Assembly (NCBI GenBank): GCA_902523635.1
Contig: CABZAE010000002.1
Location: 62,001 to 126,000, forward strand
DNA from: an uncultured Bacteroidota bacterium
GTDB taxonomy: Bacteria > Bacteroidota > Bacteroidia > Flavobacteriales > Flavobacteriaceae
Length of the DNA stretch: 64,000 nucleotides
Direction of reading: 5' to 3'
Shown here in pieces: positions 16,931 to 25,519 of the stretch. The notes below the pieces were generated by a model. The model ran no database searches. It saw only the letters and a list, made by a program, of their open reading frames with translations, and was not told the DNA's origin. The position numbers and the translations under genes were made by a program. How positions within the stretch are numbered: the first letter of the stretch is position 1; each line of letters begins with the position of its first letter.

Positions 16931-17083
16931 ATGAAGAAAAAAGATAAATACATAAATAGAAAGCAAGCTTTGAAAAAAATGGGTCGATATGCTGGTTTGA
17001 CTGCTTTAGGAACATTTCTATTACTAAATCCGAAGAAATCTCAAGCTAACTCTCCCTTACCACCCGGTGATGGTTGGGAATAG
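16931..17083 (+). CDS. 50-residue peptide with Tat-like leader and PPGDGW tail (candidate precursor)
   Basis: 50 residues, too short for most gene finders. Layout: basic start (MKKKDKYINRKQALKKMGR, residues 1-19), hydrophobic segment (AGLTALGTFLLL, about 21-32), then NPKKSQA and a tail NSPLPPGDGWE (residues 40-50). The NRKQALKKMGR-hydrophobic-SQA pattern resembles Bacteroidota twin-arginine-type signals, with RK in place of RR, and cleavage after Ala39 would free an 11-residue peptide. It lies 6 bases after the T9SS-like gene and 15 before the nucleotidyltransferase, inside an operon with kinase and nucleotidyltransferase enzymes of types found in peptide-modification loci. A modified secreted peptide is inferred, not shown. 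Confidence 0.7.
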   Translation: MKKKDKYINRKQALKKMGRYAGLTALGTFLLLNPKKSQANSPLPPGDGWE

Positions 17084-17098
17084 TAGTGTTTTTTCATC

Positions 17099-18139
17099 TT
17101 GAATTCTGTTAATAGGTTTATAGCAAAAATCCTTTCTGACCAGGCAATTGACATCCTATCTTTTCCAGAAAAAAATGATAACAAGTTTTGGGATAAATTT
17201 GTAAAAATAGGTTCTTCACACTACATAATTCCTGCCTTATACAGCAAATTTAAAGAGAGAAATTTTTTGGTTTTAATTTCCGATGAGTTATCATCATACA
17301 TGAGACATATTTATGATCTAAATTTGAAAAGAAACCTTGAACTTGAAAAAGAATCAAGTGAAATTTCAAGTATTTTCTTAGCAAATAATATCGATCATGT
17401 TTTTTTAAAAGGTGCAGCATTAATTTCATCAATATATGAACATGATATTGGTATAAGGATGATTGGAGATATTGATATACTTGTTAAAAAAAGTCAAATT
17501 TTAAAAGCTAAATCCATATTGTTATTAGATGGCTATTCAACGAAAAATACTGGCCCGTTCAAACCTTTTCTCAATGATAGTGATTACCGTATTAATCATC
17601 TTCAAAGACTGATTAATAAAAATAAATTGTTTGCAGTTGAATTACACTTTGATTTAAGCAAAAATAAATCCATAGATACAGATATCTTCATCAAAAGAAA
17701 ACAAAAATCTAATGGAATTTATATTCCAAATAATATTAACTTATTAAATCATACAATTATCAACTTTCAGGAAAATGATAATGGAAGCTTGAAAGCAGGA
17801 TTTCATTTTCGTACACTTTTTGATGTTTATAATCTATCAAAGACTCAACTGCATATATTTGATAAACTTCCTATTTCAGAGCACTTACAAAGAATTAAAG
17901 TCGTATTGAATAATCTGAATCTTTTAAAATTCAAAACTCCTTTAAAATTATTTCTTTTCGAACTCAGATTTAGATTAATTCATTCATTTTATATTTTTTC
18001 ATTGATTAATTCTATAATCATTGTTGTTTTTTTGTTTTTATCAACCCCCATAACCATTAGACTTAAGCAAATAAAAGCTTTATTTTTACAAAAAGATTAC
18101 AGAAAATACGCACTAAAAAAAATAAGAATAGTTAAATAA
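17099..18139 (+). CDS. NTP_transf_5 family nucleotidyltransferase
   Basis: 346 residues from a TTG start. It fits the 'uncharacterised nucleotidyltransferase' family (PF14907): KGAAL at 104-108, Arg120 and GDIDILV at 123-129, which supplies the metal-binding Asp pair, followed by the usual Gly-Tyr and late His/Arg region (ELHFDLSKN, HFRTLFDVYNL). A hydrophobic segment near residues 296-318 suggests C-terminal membrane contact. Members occur beside HPr-kinase-like proteins in lasso-peptide and exopolysaccharide loci and transfer nucleotides to as yet poorly defined acceptors. It directly abuts the kinase-like gene. The acceptor here may be the upstream 50-residue peptide (inference). Confidence 0.8.
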   Translation: MNSVNRFIAKILSDQAIDILSFPEKNDNKFWDKFVKIGSSHYIIPALYSKFKERNFLVLISDELSSYMRHIYDLNLKRNLELEKESSEISSIFLANNIDHVFLKGAALISSIYEHDIGIRMIGDIDILVKKSQILKAKSILLLDGYSTKNTGPFKPFLNDSDYRINHLQRLINKNKLFAVELHFDLSKNKSIDTDIFIKRKQKSNGIYIPNNINLLNHTIINFQENDNGSLKAGFHFRTLFDVYNLSKTQLHIFDKLPISEHLQRIKVVLNNLNLLKFKTPLKLFLFELRFRLIHSFYIFSLINSIIIVVFLFLSTPITIRLKQIKALFLQKDYRKYALKKIRIVK

Positions 18140-19234
18140 TTGAAAACATCATTTCTAATTTCTCAAAAAGTTGATGAAAACACTCATTTTGTTTTTCTTA
18201 AGCGGCCGAAAAAGTTTTTGATTGTAGAAAATTTCTATTTAGATCTTTTTGCCAAATATGACATATTAAGCAAAAGTGAATTTGTAGACTATTTGTCTGA
18301 GAAGCATGTACATGCAAAACCAGATGTCATTTACTCTGACCTGAATGAATTATTTAAGGAACCAAGCCATTTACAAAAAGAAACACAAAATAATTATGTT
18401 ATTCCAAAAAAACTTTACAAATTCAAATTTAAACTAGGTGATAATTGTTACACAATTAATTATGAAGATCAAAGGATTATTAAAGACGTTATTGGTCAAT
18501 TAAAACATTTAGAAGACAACTCAATTAATGAATCAAAAAATTATTATGTTTTTAAAAATGATGATAATTTCATTTTAAAAGATGATTACAACTATCATGG
18601 TGTTTGGAAAAAAGATGATTTACATTATTTGACAGGTAAAATATTATCTTTTTTTATATGTGACTTCCACAAAATTTTAGAAAAAAAATGGTCTGGGTTT
18701 TTACACGCCACCACTGTATCGAAAAATAATAAAGCTTTCCTCATAATTGGCGAATCAGGAGATGGCAAAAGCACTAGCTCTGCTATTTTATGTAAGAATG
18801 GTTACAGTCTAATGGTCGATGATATTTCCCCAATCAATAGAAAAGGTGAGGTAGCAAGTTTTCCAAACGCCATTTCTGTCAAAAATTCATCATTTGAAAA
18901 GCTTAAGAACTTGTATGATTCCAATAAATTTAGTTCTACTATTCAAAGCAACAAAGGAGAAATAAAATATTTGAACCCCAGTGGTCTAAAAAAATTTGAT
19001 CCTAATTCAAAAAGTTGTTATGATATAATTAAGTTAAAATACGATGTTAATAATCAAAACTCCTTAAAACGAGTTAAATTAAAAGAATTATTACCTCTTA
19101 TTGTTAATGAATCCTATTTTCCAACTAGTGTCAAATCTGTTAGATCTTTCATGAATTGGTTGTTGTCATGCAACTACTACAGTTTGAATTATTGCGACGA
19201 CAAAATGCTAATAAAATTTTTTGAAAAAATATAA
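18140..19234 (+). CDS. HPr-kinase-like protein with PqqD/RRE-like N-terminus
   Basis: 364 residues. Residues about 165-300 match HPr kinase-like P-loop proteins: FLHATTVSKNNKAFLIIGESGDGKST with Walker A at 204-212, and LMVDDISPI (224-232) supplying the DD motif. Residues about 10-75 look like a PqqD/RRE-type winged helix (VENFYLDLFAKYDILS, then FVDYLSEKHV, then VIYSDLNELF), the domain that grips leader peptides in RiPP enzymes. The family phosphorylates a precursor-peptide serine in paeninodin-type lasso loci. TTG start immediately follows the previous stop. It probably modifies a peptide encoded nearby; the peptide's only tail serine is Ser41. The RRE call is weaker than the kinase call. Confidence 0.8.
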   Translation: MKTSFLISQKVDENTHFVFLKRPKKFLIVENFYLDLFAKYDILSKSEFVDYLSEKHVHAKPDVIYSDLNELFKEPSHLQKETQNNYVIPKKLYKFKFKLGDNCYTINYEDQRIIKDVIGQLKHLEDNSINESKNYYVFKNDDNFILKDDYNYHGVWKKDDLHYLTGKILSFFICDFHKILEKKWSGFLHATTVSKNNKAFLIIGESGDGKSTSSAILCKNGYSLMVDDISPINRKGEVASFPNAISVKNSSFEKLKNLYDSNKFSSTIQSNKGEIKYLNPSGLKKFDPNSKSCYDIIKLKYDVNNQNSLKRVKLKELLPLIVNESYFPTSVKSVRSFMNWLLSCNYYSLNYCDDKMLIKFFEKI

Positions 19235-19246
19235 AAGAATTATAAA

Positions 19247-20620
19247 CTATTTGCCAATACAAAAATTAGCAAAAATGTTTCCCAGTATGTCGTCATTTGT
19301 GACTTCGCCAGTGATTTCTCCAATACTTTCGATACATTTTTTGATGTCTGTTGACAATAAATCACCAGACAAATTATTGTCAATTCCTAATGTTACAGAA
19401 TTTATTGATTCTAAAGCTTTATTCAATGCACTTAAATGTCTAGAATTACTTATTATAGTGTTTACATTAGTTTCGCGCAAATTAATTGATTCTGTTAGCA
19501 CGTTTTTTAGCTTGTTGACACTAATTTTATTAATGGCAGATATCTCAATTAAACCAAGCTTTTTTAATTTTTTTAAAAGCTTTTCGTCATTGTTTTTTAA
19601 ATCAATTTTATTTCTTACAAGTAATATTTTCAAATCATTTCTCTTGAACTGATTTAATGATTCAGTAAATTCAACTTCTGTTATATCATTTACATCAAAT
19701 AAATAAATAAGGATATTTGCTTTTTGAATTTGATCCTTAGTTTTTTCGATACCTTTAGTTTCAATTTTATCAGCGGTCTCTCTTAGACCTGCAGTGTCAA
19801 TAAACCTAAATTTAATTCCTTTGATATTTACAGAGTTTTCAATACTATCTCTTGTTGTACCAGGAATATCAGATACTATTGCTTTATCATCACTTGCAAG
19901 AGTGTTAAGTAAAGAAGATTTTCCAGCATTTGGCTTACCTACAATTGCTACGGCAACTCCGTTTTTTAAAACATTCCCAGAATTAAATGATTCTATAAGT
20001 AATTCAAGCTTACTTTTTATATTAATGATCAGGGATTTGAATTCCTTTTTATCAGCAAATTCAATATCCTCCTCGCTGAAATCAAGTTCAAGTTCAATTA
20101 AAGAAACAAAATCAATTAATTCCGACCTCAATTTCACCAGTTCGGATGAAAAACCTTTTTTCATTTGTTTAATTGCTAATCTGTGAGATCCCTCATTTTC
20201 TGAGTTGATTAAATCAGCTACAGCCTCAGCTTGACTTAAATCCATTTTCCCGTTCAAAAAGGCTCTTAATGTAAATTCACCTGGGTTAGCTAATCTAACT
20301 CCTTGTTTTATAAAAACATTAATTATTTCTTGTTGTATGTAAGTAGAGCCATGGCATGATATTTCAACTACATTTTCACCAGTGTAGGAGTGAGGTGTCT
20401 TAAAAACGGTAAGTAAAACTTCATCAATTTCTTTTTCATCACATCTAATTACACCCAGGTGAACTGTATGTGATTCAAAACTTAAGATTTTTTTTTTGTT
20501 TTTTTTAAAAAATAGTTTATCGGATATCTTAAAAGCGTCTTTTCCTGAAATGCGAATTACAGAAATTGCACCAATTCCAGGAGGAGTAGCCAAGGCAATT
20601 ATGGTATCGGATTTAATCAT
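19247..20620 (-). CDS. mnmE: tRNA modification GTPase MnmE
   Basis: 457 residues from ATG 20620; the frame extends upstream but MIKSDTIIALATPPG is the family N-terminus and gives an ATGA overlap with the preceding gene. Order: folate-binding N-terminal domain (GIGAISVIRISG), helical domain, inserted Ras-like G domain with GKPNAGKSSLLN (P loop), DIPGTTRD and RNKIDL, and the C-terminal CIGK whose Cys is catalytic. With MnmG it installs the cmnm5 or related modification at wobble U34 of tRNAs. Length is as expected. Confidence 0.97.
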   Translation of the reverse strand: MIKSDTIIALATPPGIGAISVIRISGKDAFKISDKLFFKKNKKKILSFESHTVHLGVIRCDEKEIDEVLLTVFKTPHSYTGENVVEISCHGSTYIQQEIINVFIKQGVRLANPGEFTLRAFLNGKMDLSQAEAVADLINSENEGSHRLAIKQMKKGFSSELVKLRSELIDFVSLIELELDFSEEDIEFADKKEFKSLIINIKSKLELLIESFNSGNVLKNGVAVAIVGKPNAGKSSLLNTLASDDKAIVSDIPGTTRDSIENSVNIKGIKFRFIDTAGLRETADKIETKGIEKTKDQIQKANILIYLFDVNDITEVEFTESLNQFKRNDLKILLVRNKIDLKNNDEKLLKKLKKLGLIEISAINKISVNKLKNVLTESINLRETNVNTIISNSRHLSALNKALESINSVTLGIDNNLSGDLLSTDIKKCIESIGEITGEVTNDDILGNIFANFCIGK

Positions 20621-21744
20621 TTTATATCCATTCTGTAAGTACACCTTTTCTTGTGTAGTTCGTTTTTATAATTTTTCCAAAAAGCTTGTATTGATTTATT
20701 TTCAATTAATTCCGGATTCGTTTCAACTTCTTTGATTCCTCTTCTGTTAAACATGGTTTGTAAATCATTAAATAGTATTGCTGTTACTCCTTTGTTTTGA
20801 TAATCAGGATGAACTCCAATTAAGTACAACGAGGCTCTAGAATTAAACTTTTGAGCCATCAAAATTCTTAAAAATCCAAATGGGAATAATTTGCCATTCA
20901 TTTTTTTGAGAGCTCTTGAAAATGAAGGCATTGTTATTGCAAATGCAATTAATTTTCCATTTTTATCCACAACACTTTTTATAAAGTCGGGATGTATGTA
21001 TCTTAGATATCTGTCTTTATAGTGATCGATTTGATATTTCTGAATTGGAACAAATGTTTGAAGATTATTGTATGTTTTATTTAAAAGATCAAACATTTCA
21101 TCTATGTATGGTAAAATTTCTTTTGTTTTTTTGAAATTTAAAGGTCTCAAATGATATCTTTTCATTATGAGGTTTGAAAACTTTTTTACTTTTTCAGGAG
21201 CTTCTTTTTCGCTGAAAATTTGAATTTTATATTCAACCCATTCAGCTTGTTTTTTCATTCCAATTCTTTCGAGGTGATCTTTTTGATAAGAATTATGATA
21301 CCAAGTAATCATCGTGTTTAGTTCTTCAAAGCCATGCGTCAATAAACCAGCTTTATCCATGTTTGAAAAACCAACTGGACCTTCGATGAATGAAAGATTC
21401 CTTTTTTTTCCAAATTTTATGACTTCATCAATGAGCTTTTTGGAAACTTCCAAATCATCAATAACATCGTACCAACCGAATCTAACTTTACTTTTCTTTT
21501 GTTCTTCAATTTCAATCCAATTAACAATGGCAGCAATTCTTCCGACAATTTTATTATTTTTTAGAGCCATAAAAAACTCTGCTTCCGCATTATTAAAAAC
21601 TGGGTTTTTTTCCTTGTTCATCATCTCGAGTTCTTCATTAATAATTGGAGAAACCCAATATTTTGAGTCTTTGTAAAGTCTATTGGGGAATTTTACAAAA
21701 TTTTTAAAATCATCATCACTTGTTACCTTTTTTATTGATATCAT
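20617..21744 (-). CDS. GNAT-like N-acetyltransferase, unknown substrate
   Basis: 375 residues. It looks like a double GNAT protein: an N-terminal half with AEAEFFMALKNNKIVGRIAAIVNW (GNAT strands) and a C-terminal half with LYLIGVHPDYQNKGVTAILFNDL, the acetyl-CoA-binding segment (Q/R-x-x-G-x-A-like), then TNPELIENKSIQAFWKNY. This family is widespread and uncharacterised in Bacteroidota, with FIEGPVGFSNMDKAGLL as a conserved block. Cytoplasmic. It overlaps mnmE and the outer-membrane gene by ATGA junctions at both ends, so all three are probably one operon. Confidence 0.75.
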   Translation of the reverse strand: MISIKKVTSDDDFKNFVKFPNRLYKDSKYWVSPIINEELEMMNKEKNPVFNNAEAEFFMALKNNKIVGRIAAIVNWIEIEEQKKSKVRFGWYDVIDDLEVSKKLIDEVIKFGKKRNLSFIEGPVGFSNMDKAGLLTHGFEELNTMITWYHNSYQKDHLERIGMKKQAEWVEYKIQIFSEKEAPEKVKKFSNLIMKRYHLRPLNFKKTKEILPYIDEMFDLLNKTYNNLQTFVPIQKYQIDHYKDRYLRYIHPDFIKSVVDKNGKLIAFAITMPSFSRALKKMNGKLFPFGFLRILMAQKFNSRASLYLIGVHPDYQNKGVTAILFNDLQTMFNRRGIKEVETNPELIENKSIQAFWKNYKNELHKKRCTYRMDIK

Positions 21745-22826
21745 TTGTTTTTTCTTTTACTCTTTTTCAATGATTTCTTTTGAAGCTTACTTGCTTTTTT
21801 TTGATTTTTTGATGATTGTTTTTGTAATTTTTTTTCGTTTTTATTGTTTTGTTTGAGAAGTTTTTTGTCTTGCTTTTGTTTTTTCTTGAATTCTTTATCC
21901 ACAGGTGGAACATCTCTATGCCAATCAAGCCTTGTTGATAGTCCAGCGCTTAAATATAATTTATTTGGGGTATCTTTAAAATTAGTTCCAAAACTGGCAT
22001 CAAATTGATAGTTTTTAGAAAAAAGATGTGCCAGACCAGCTTTAAAAATACCATCTGCGTAAACGTCATTTTTAAACAATTCTAACTCAATCATGGATGA
22101 CCATTTAGGATTGGTAAAGTTATGAGTAAGTGTAGTAATTGTATTAATGGTTGGGTTATCGGATCCAATTCTGTCATAAATAAAATTATTCACTAAAACC
22201 CATTTATTTAAAAAATGATGTTGGGTTATGATGTTTCCTTTGATATTTACTGTTTGTTCATCACTTCCTAGGTTGGTGCCTGTTTTTATATCTGTAAATG
22301 GATCATTATAAAAATATCCCCCATCTGGAATATAATTTGCACCCACATAAACGGAAACAGCAGGGATTAAATCAACCCATCTTAGGTTATTATTTTTTTT
22401 CCAGCTGTACAGACTTGTTCCATGCCATTTTTTGTTTTTGTAAGGATCAAAAACTAAATATTTGAAGCCCAATGTTTGTTTGTTCAAAAAACTAGACTTA
22501 AGTTCTTTTGAACTAGAATTATTTAAGGTATTTACACTTTTGTTTTGGTTATATGAACCATTTACAATTAACTCAAGCTTTTCAAGCAATAAGCCATATC
22601 TGATGGTATAAACTAGCTCAGTTTCTTTTAAGTATGAAAAATTAAGACTTTTATGGCTTAAATCTGAAAAATTTCCCCCTAACTCAAATTGCAGTACGTT
22701 TTTACCAACCGAAAATGCCCCTTGAGATGTGCCAGGTCTGTTGGAGTTAATAACTTCAGTGTATTGAGAAGTTAGCTCTGAGGGAGCAATTAATAAGCAT
22801 ATTATTAATATTAAATTTCTCATCAA
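21741..22826 (-). CDS. Outer-membrane transporter-like beta-barrel with lysine-rich tail
   Basis: 361 residues; signal peptide about 1-20. Residues about 22-305 have alternating aromatic strands of a beta-barrel with the phenol-degradation 'transporter family' pattern: NSNRPGTSQGAFSVGKNVLQFELGG, ELVYTIRYGLLEKLELIVNGSYN, then SAGLSTRLDWHRD as the final strand. Residues 309-361 are an unusual cytosol- or periplasm-facing tail with 23 lysines in 53 positions. The barrel's natural C-terminus is at the RLDWHRD segment. Substrate unknown. The same strand and ATGA overlap tie it to the GNAT gene and mnmE. Confidence 0.75.
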   Translation of the reverse strand: MMRNLILIICLLIAPSELTSQYTEVINSNRPGTSQGAFSVGKNVLQFELGGNFSDLSHKSLNFSYLKETELVYTIRYGLLLEKLELIVNGSYNQNKSVNTLNNSSSKELKSSFLNKQTLGFKYLVFDPYKNKKWHGTSLYSWKKNNNLRWVDLIPAVSVYVGANYIPDGGYFYNDPFTDIKTGTNLGSDEQTVNIKGNIITQHHFLNKWVLVNNFIYDRIGSDNPTINTITTLTHNFTNPKWSSMIELELFKNDVYADGIFKAGLAHLFSKNYQFDASFGTNFKDTPNKLYLSAGLSTRLDWHRDVPPVDKEFKKKQKQDKKLLKQNNKNEKKLQKQSSKNQKKASKLQKKSLKKSKRKNK

Positions 22827-22914
22827 TTAAAATTAAATATAATTATTATTAGTGATTAATGTTAGATAGAATTTTGTTTCATTAATTGTATTTTTACAAA
22901 TATCAATTATAAAC

Positions 22915-23139
22915 ATGATAACAATTATTAAAATTATTTTTGCTTTCATCATATTTAGATATGTATTAAAGCTACTTAGTCCATTTTTACTTAAGTACTT
23001 TTTGAAAAGAGTTGAAAAAAAAATGCAAAATAATTTCAATAATTTTCAAAGAGATCATGCCAAAAGGGGAGGTCCAAAAAAAAAGAAAATAAATAAAGAC
23101 GATGTTGGAGAATATATAGATTTTGAGGAAGTTGAGTGA
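22915..23139 (+). CDS. DUF4834 family small membrane protein
   Basis: 74 residues. One membrane helix (IIFAFIIFRYVLKLLSPFLL, about 8-27) followed by a basic segment (RDHAKRGGPKKKKINKDDVG) and an acidic YIDFEEVE end, which is the DUF4834 pattern in Bacteroidota. The function is unknown. It is encoded 1 base before the YfhO gene, so the two are likely cotranscribed. Confidence 0.8.
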   Translation: MITIIKIIFAFIIFRYVLKLLSPFLLKYFLKRVEKKMQNNFNNFQRDHAKRGGPKKKKINKDDVGEYIDFEEVE

Positions 23140-23140
23140 T

Positions 23141-25516
23141 ATGAGTGATTTTCTAAAAAAAATATACCCTCACCTTTTATGTTTCGTGTTTATAGCGCTT
23201 TTGTCTTTAGCATATTTCTATCCTGTTTTATCAAATAAATCAATCGAACAGTCTGATATTTCTCAGTTCAGAGGAATGGCTGAGCAGGTAATTGATCACA
23301 GACAAACTTATGACGAGGAACCATACTGGTTGGATAATGCATTTCTTGGTATGCCCTCATACCAAGTAAGTGCAAAATATCCATATGATTTACTAAGCTA
23401 TGTGGATCAAACAATCAGATTTTTACCTAGACCAGCAGATTATCTGTTTTTATACATGTTATCCTTTTACATACTCATTATTGGACTTAATTATAATTGG
23501 AGATATGCGCTTTTGGGTTCAATTGCTTTTGGGTTTTCAACATACATGATTATTATTCTAGGTGTTGGACATAACACAAAAGCTTTGGCATTAGGGTACC
23601 TTCCACTTGTAGTTTTGGGTGCTTCCAAGATTTTCAAAAAAAAATTACAAGTGGGTTTTTTGATAACTTCTTTAGGTCTTGGATTGCAAATTCATGCAAA
23701 TCATTACCAAATGACCTATTACACGCTTATGCTAATTGGTATAATGTTTCTTGTTTTTTTGTATGAACATTTTAGAAACAAAAAATTAAAAGAATACATT
23801 AAATCTTTTCTAACACTCTTTACAAGTTTGATTATTGCACTACTTTTAAATGCAACTCCTTTATTAGCTACCAGCGAATATTCAAATTTTAGTACTAGAA
23901 GTTCTAGTGAATTATCAATTAACCCCGATGGATCTAAAAAAACTGAAAAATCAGCACTTTCAAAAGAATACATAACAGAATACAGTTATGGTGTTTTGGA
24001 AAGTTTAAACTTGTACATACCAAGATTCATGGGAGGATCAAGCTCGAATCTTGTAAGTCAAGATTCAAAGTTGATGGACTTTATAAAAACTCTGGATCAA
24101 AATCAAGCCCAACAGGTTTATCAATATTCAAGAACCTATTGGGGTAATCAACCGATTGTAGCTGCACCGGCATATGTTGGGGCATCGATACTGTTTATTT
24201 TTTTTCTTTCAATTTTCTTAGTTAAAAACTTAAACAGTCGCTGGATATTGATCACAATTTTAATTTCATTAGTTCTGTCATGGGGAAAGAATTTTAATGT
24301 TTTAACAGATTTCATGATTGACTTTTTTCCTTTCTACGACAAATTTAGAGCTGTTTCATCAATTCAAGTTCTTTTAGAATTCTGTATTCCACTTTTTGCT
24401 GTTTTGGGAATAAGTAGGTTTTTCTCTGATGATATAAATCATGATTTAAAAATTAAGTCTCTTCTTAAAGCTGTTTTAGTACTTATACCATTTTCACTGA
24501 TCATTTACTTATTTGGAGGTTATATATTTAGTTTTACATCGAAATTTGAGATTTTTTCTGGTTATCCAGAAATTTTAAATTTATTAGTCGACGAGCGAAA
24601 GAATCTTTTGAAATCTGATTCACTAAGATCTCTTGTTTTTATTTCTTTATTATCATTGATTTTACTAAGCTATTTAAAGAAAATTACAAATAAAAATACT
24701 TCCATTTTCTTAACAATTGGGTTAGTTTTAATTGATTTGTGGGGTGTTGATAAAAGACATGTTAATGCAAACCAATTTGTTCCAAAGACTGAAATAGACT
24801 CACCATTTATTATGACAAATGCGGACAGATTAATATTAAAGGATACTACTGATTTTAGAGTATTTGAACCTCAGTCAGGTTTTTCTAATGCAAGGGCATC
24901 ATTTTTCCACAAATCTATTTCTGGTTATCATGCGGCTAAGCCAAAAAGAATTCAAGACCTATACGATTTTTATATTTCAAAAAATAATACATCCATTTTA
25001 AACATGTTAAATGTTAAATATTTTATAAAGAATGATCCAAATAATCCGTTAGGAGTAACTAGAAATCCAAATAATTATGGGAATGCTTGGTTTGTCAATG
25101 AGGTTAAAAAAGTGAAAAACTCAGATGATGAGATTTTAGGACTTGGAAAAACTAACCTTATGGATGTGGCTCTTTCTCAAACTTTACCAAACAAAACTTA
25201 TATGGAGGACGAAAACAACTCTATCAAGCTGACTCAAAGAAAATTAAATCATTTAATATACAAAGTTAAAGCCAATTCAAATCAATTTGTGGTGTTTTCT
25301 GAGGCATATTATAAACAAGGATGGAATTCCTACATAAATTCTAAGAAAATTGATCATTTTAGGGTAAATTATCTTTTGAGAGGAATGGAAATTCCAAAGG
25401 GTGAATACGAGATTCATTTTAAATTTCAACCTCAGGTAATAAATTATGGTTCAACATTTAGAATTTTTGCTTACTTTATTTTTGCAATTTCTCTCGCATA
25501 TTATCTTAAAAAGTAA
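23141..25516 (+). CDS. YfhO family membrane glycosyltransferase-like protein
   Basis: 791 residues from ATG 23141; the frame starts further up, but 23141 follows the DUF4834 stop directly. About 10-13 membrane helices fill residues 5-530, with the first loop carrying SDISQFRGMAEQVIDHRQTYDEEPYW and YPVLSNK, similar to GT-C-fold lipid-linked-sugar transferases. A C-terminal soluble beta domain (about 560-760) resembles the carbohydrate-binding part of YfhO (YYKQGWNSYIN, YLLRGMEIPKGEYEIHFKFQP). YfhO family proteins probably transfer sugars from polyprenyl carriers to surface polymers. First in a glycan-related run with methyltransferase, two GT4 enzymes and a flippase. Confidence 0.85.
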   Translation: MSDFLKKIYPHLLCFVFIALLSLAYFYPVLSNKSIEQSDISQFRGMAEQVIDHRQTYDEEPYWLDNAFLGMPSYQVSAKYPYDLLSYVDQTIRFLPRPADYLFLYMLSFYILIIGLNYNWRYALLGSIAFGFSTYMIIILGVGHNTKALALGYLPLVVLGASKIFKKKLQVGFLITSLGLGLQIHANHYQMTYYTLMLIGIMFLVFLYEHFRNKKLKEYIKSFLTLFTSLIIALLLNATPLLATSEYSNFSTRSSSELSINPDGSKKTEKSALSKEYITEYSYGVLESLNLYIPRFMGGSSSNLVSQDSKLMDFIKTLDQNQAQQVYQYSRTYWGNQPIVAAPAYVGASILFIFFLSIFLVKNLNSRWILITILISLVLSWGKNFNVLTDFMIDFFPFYDKFRAVSSIQVLLEFCIPLFAVLGISRFFSDDINHDLKIKSLLKAVLVLIPFSLIIYLFGGYIFSFTSKFEIFSGYPEILNLLVDERKNLLKSDSLRSLVFISLLSLILLSYLKKITNKNTSIFLTIGLVLIDLWGVDKRHVNANQFVPKTEIDSPFIMTNADRLILKDTTDFRVFEPQSGFSNARASFFHKSISGYHAAKPKRIQDLYDFYISKNNTSILNMLNVKYFIKNDPNNPLGVTRNPNNYGNAWFVNEVKKVKNSDDEILGLGKTNLMDVALSQTLPNKTYMEDENNSIKLTQRKLNHLIYKVKANSNQFVVFSEAYYKQGWNSYINSKKIDHFRVNYLLRGMEIPKGEYEIHFKFQPQVINYGSTFRIFAYFIFAISLAYYLKK

Positions 25517-25519
25517 TTT

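Noticed and set aside
16931-19234. Classical lasso-peptide cluster.
   Set aside because: The B-type protease and C-type cyclase genes are absent. Only the accessory kinase and nucleotidyltransferase types are seen, so the locus cannot be called a lasso cluster.
19221-19652. Open frame on the plus strand inside mnmE.
   Set aside because: Shadow of mnmE on the complementary strand; low-complexity Ser/Phe/Leu composition typical of an antisense frame.
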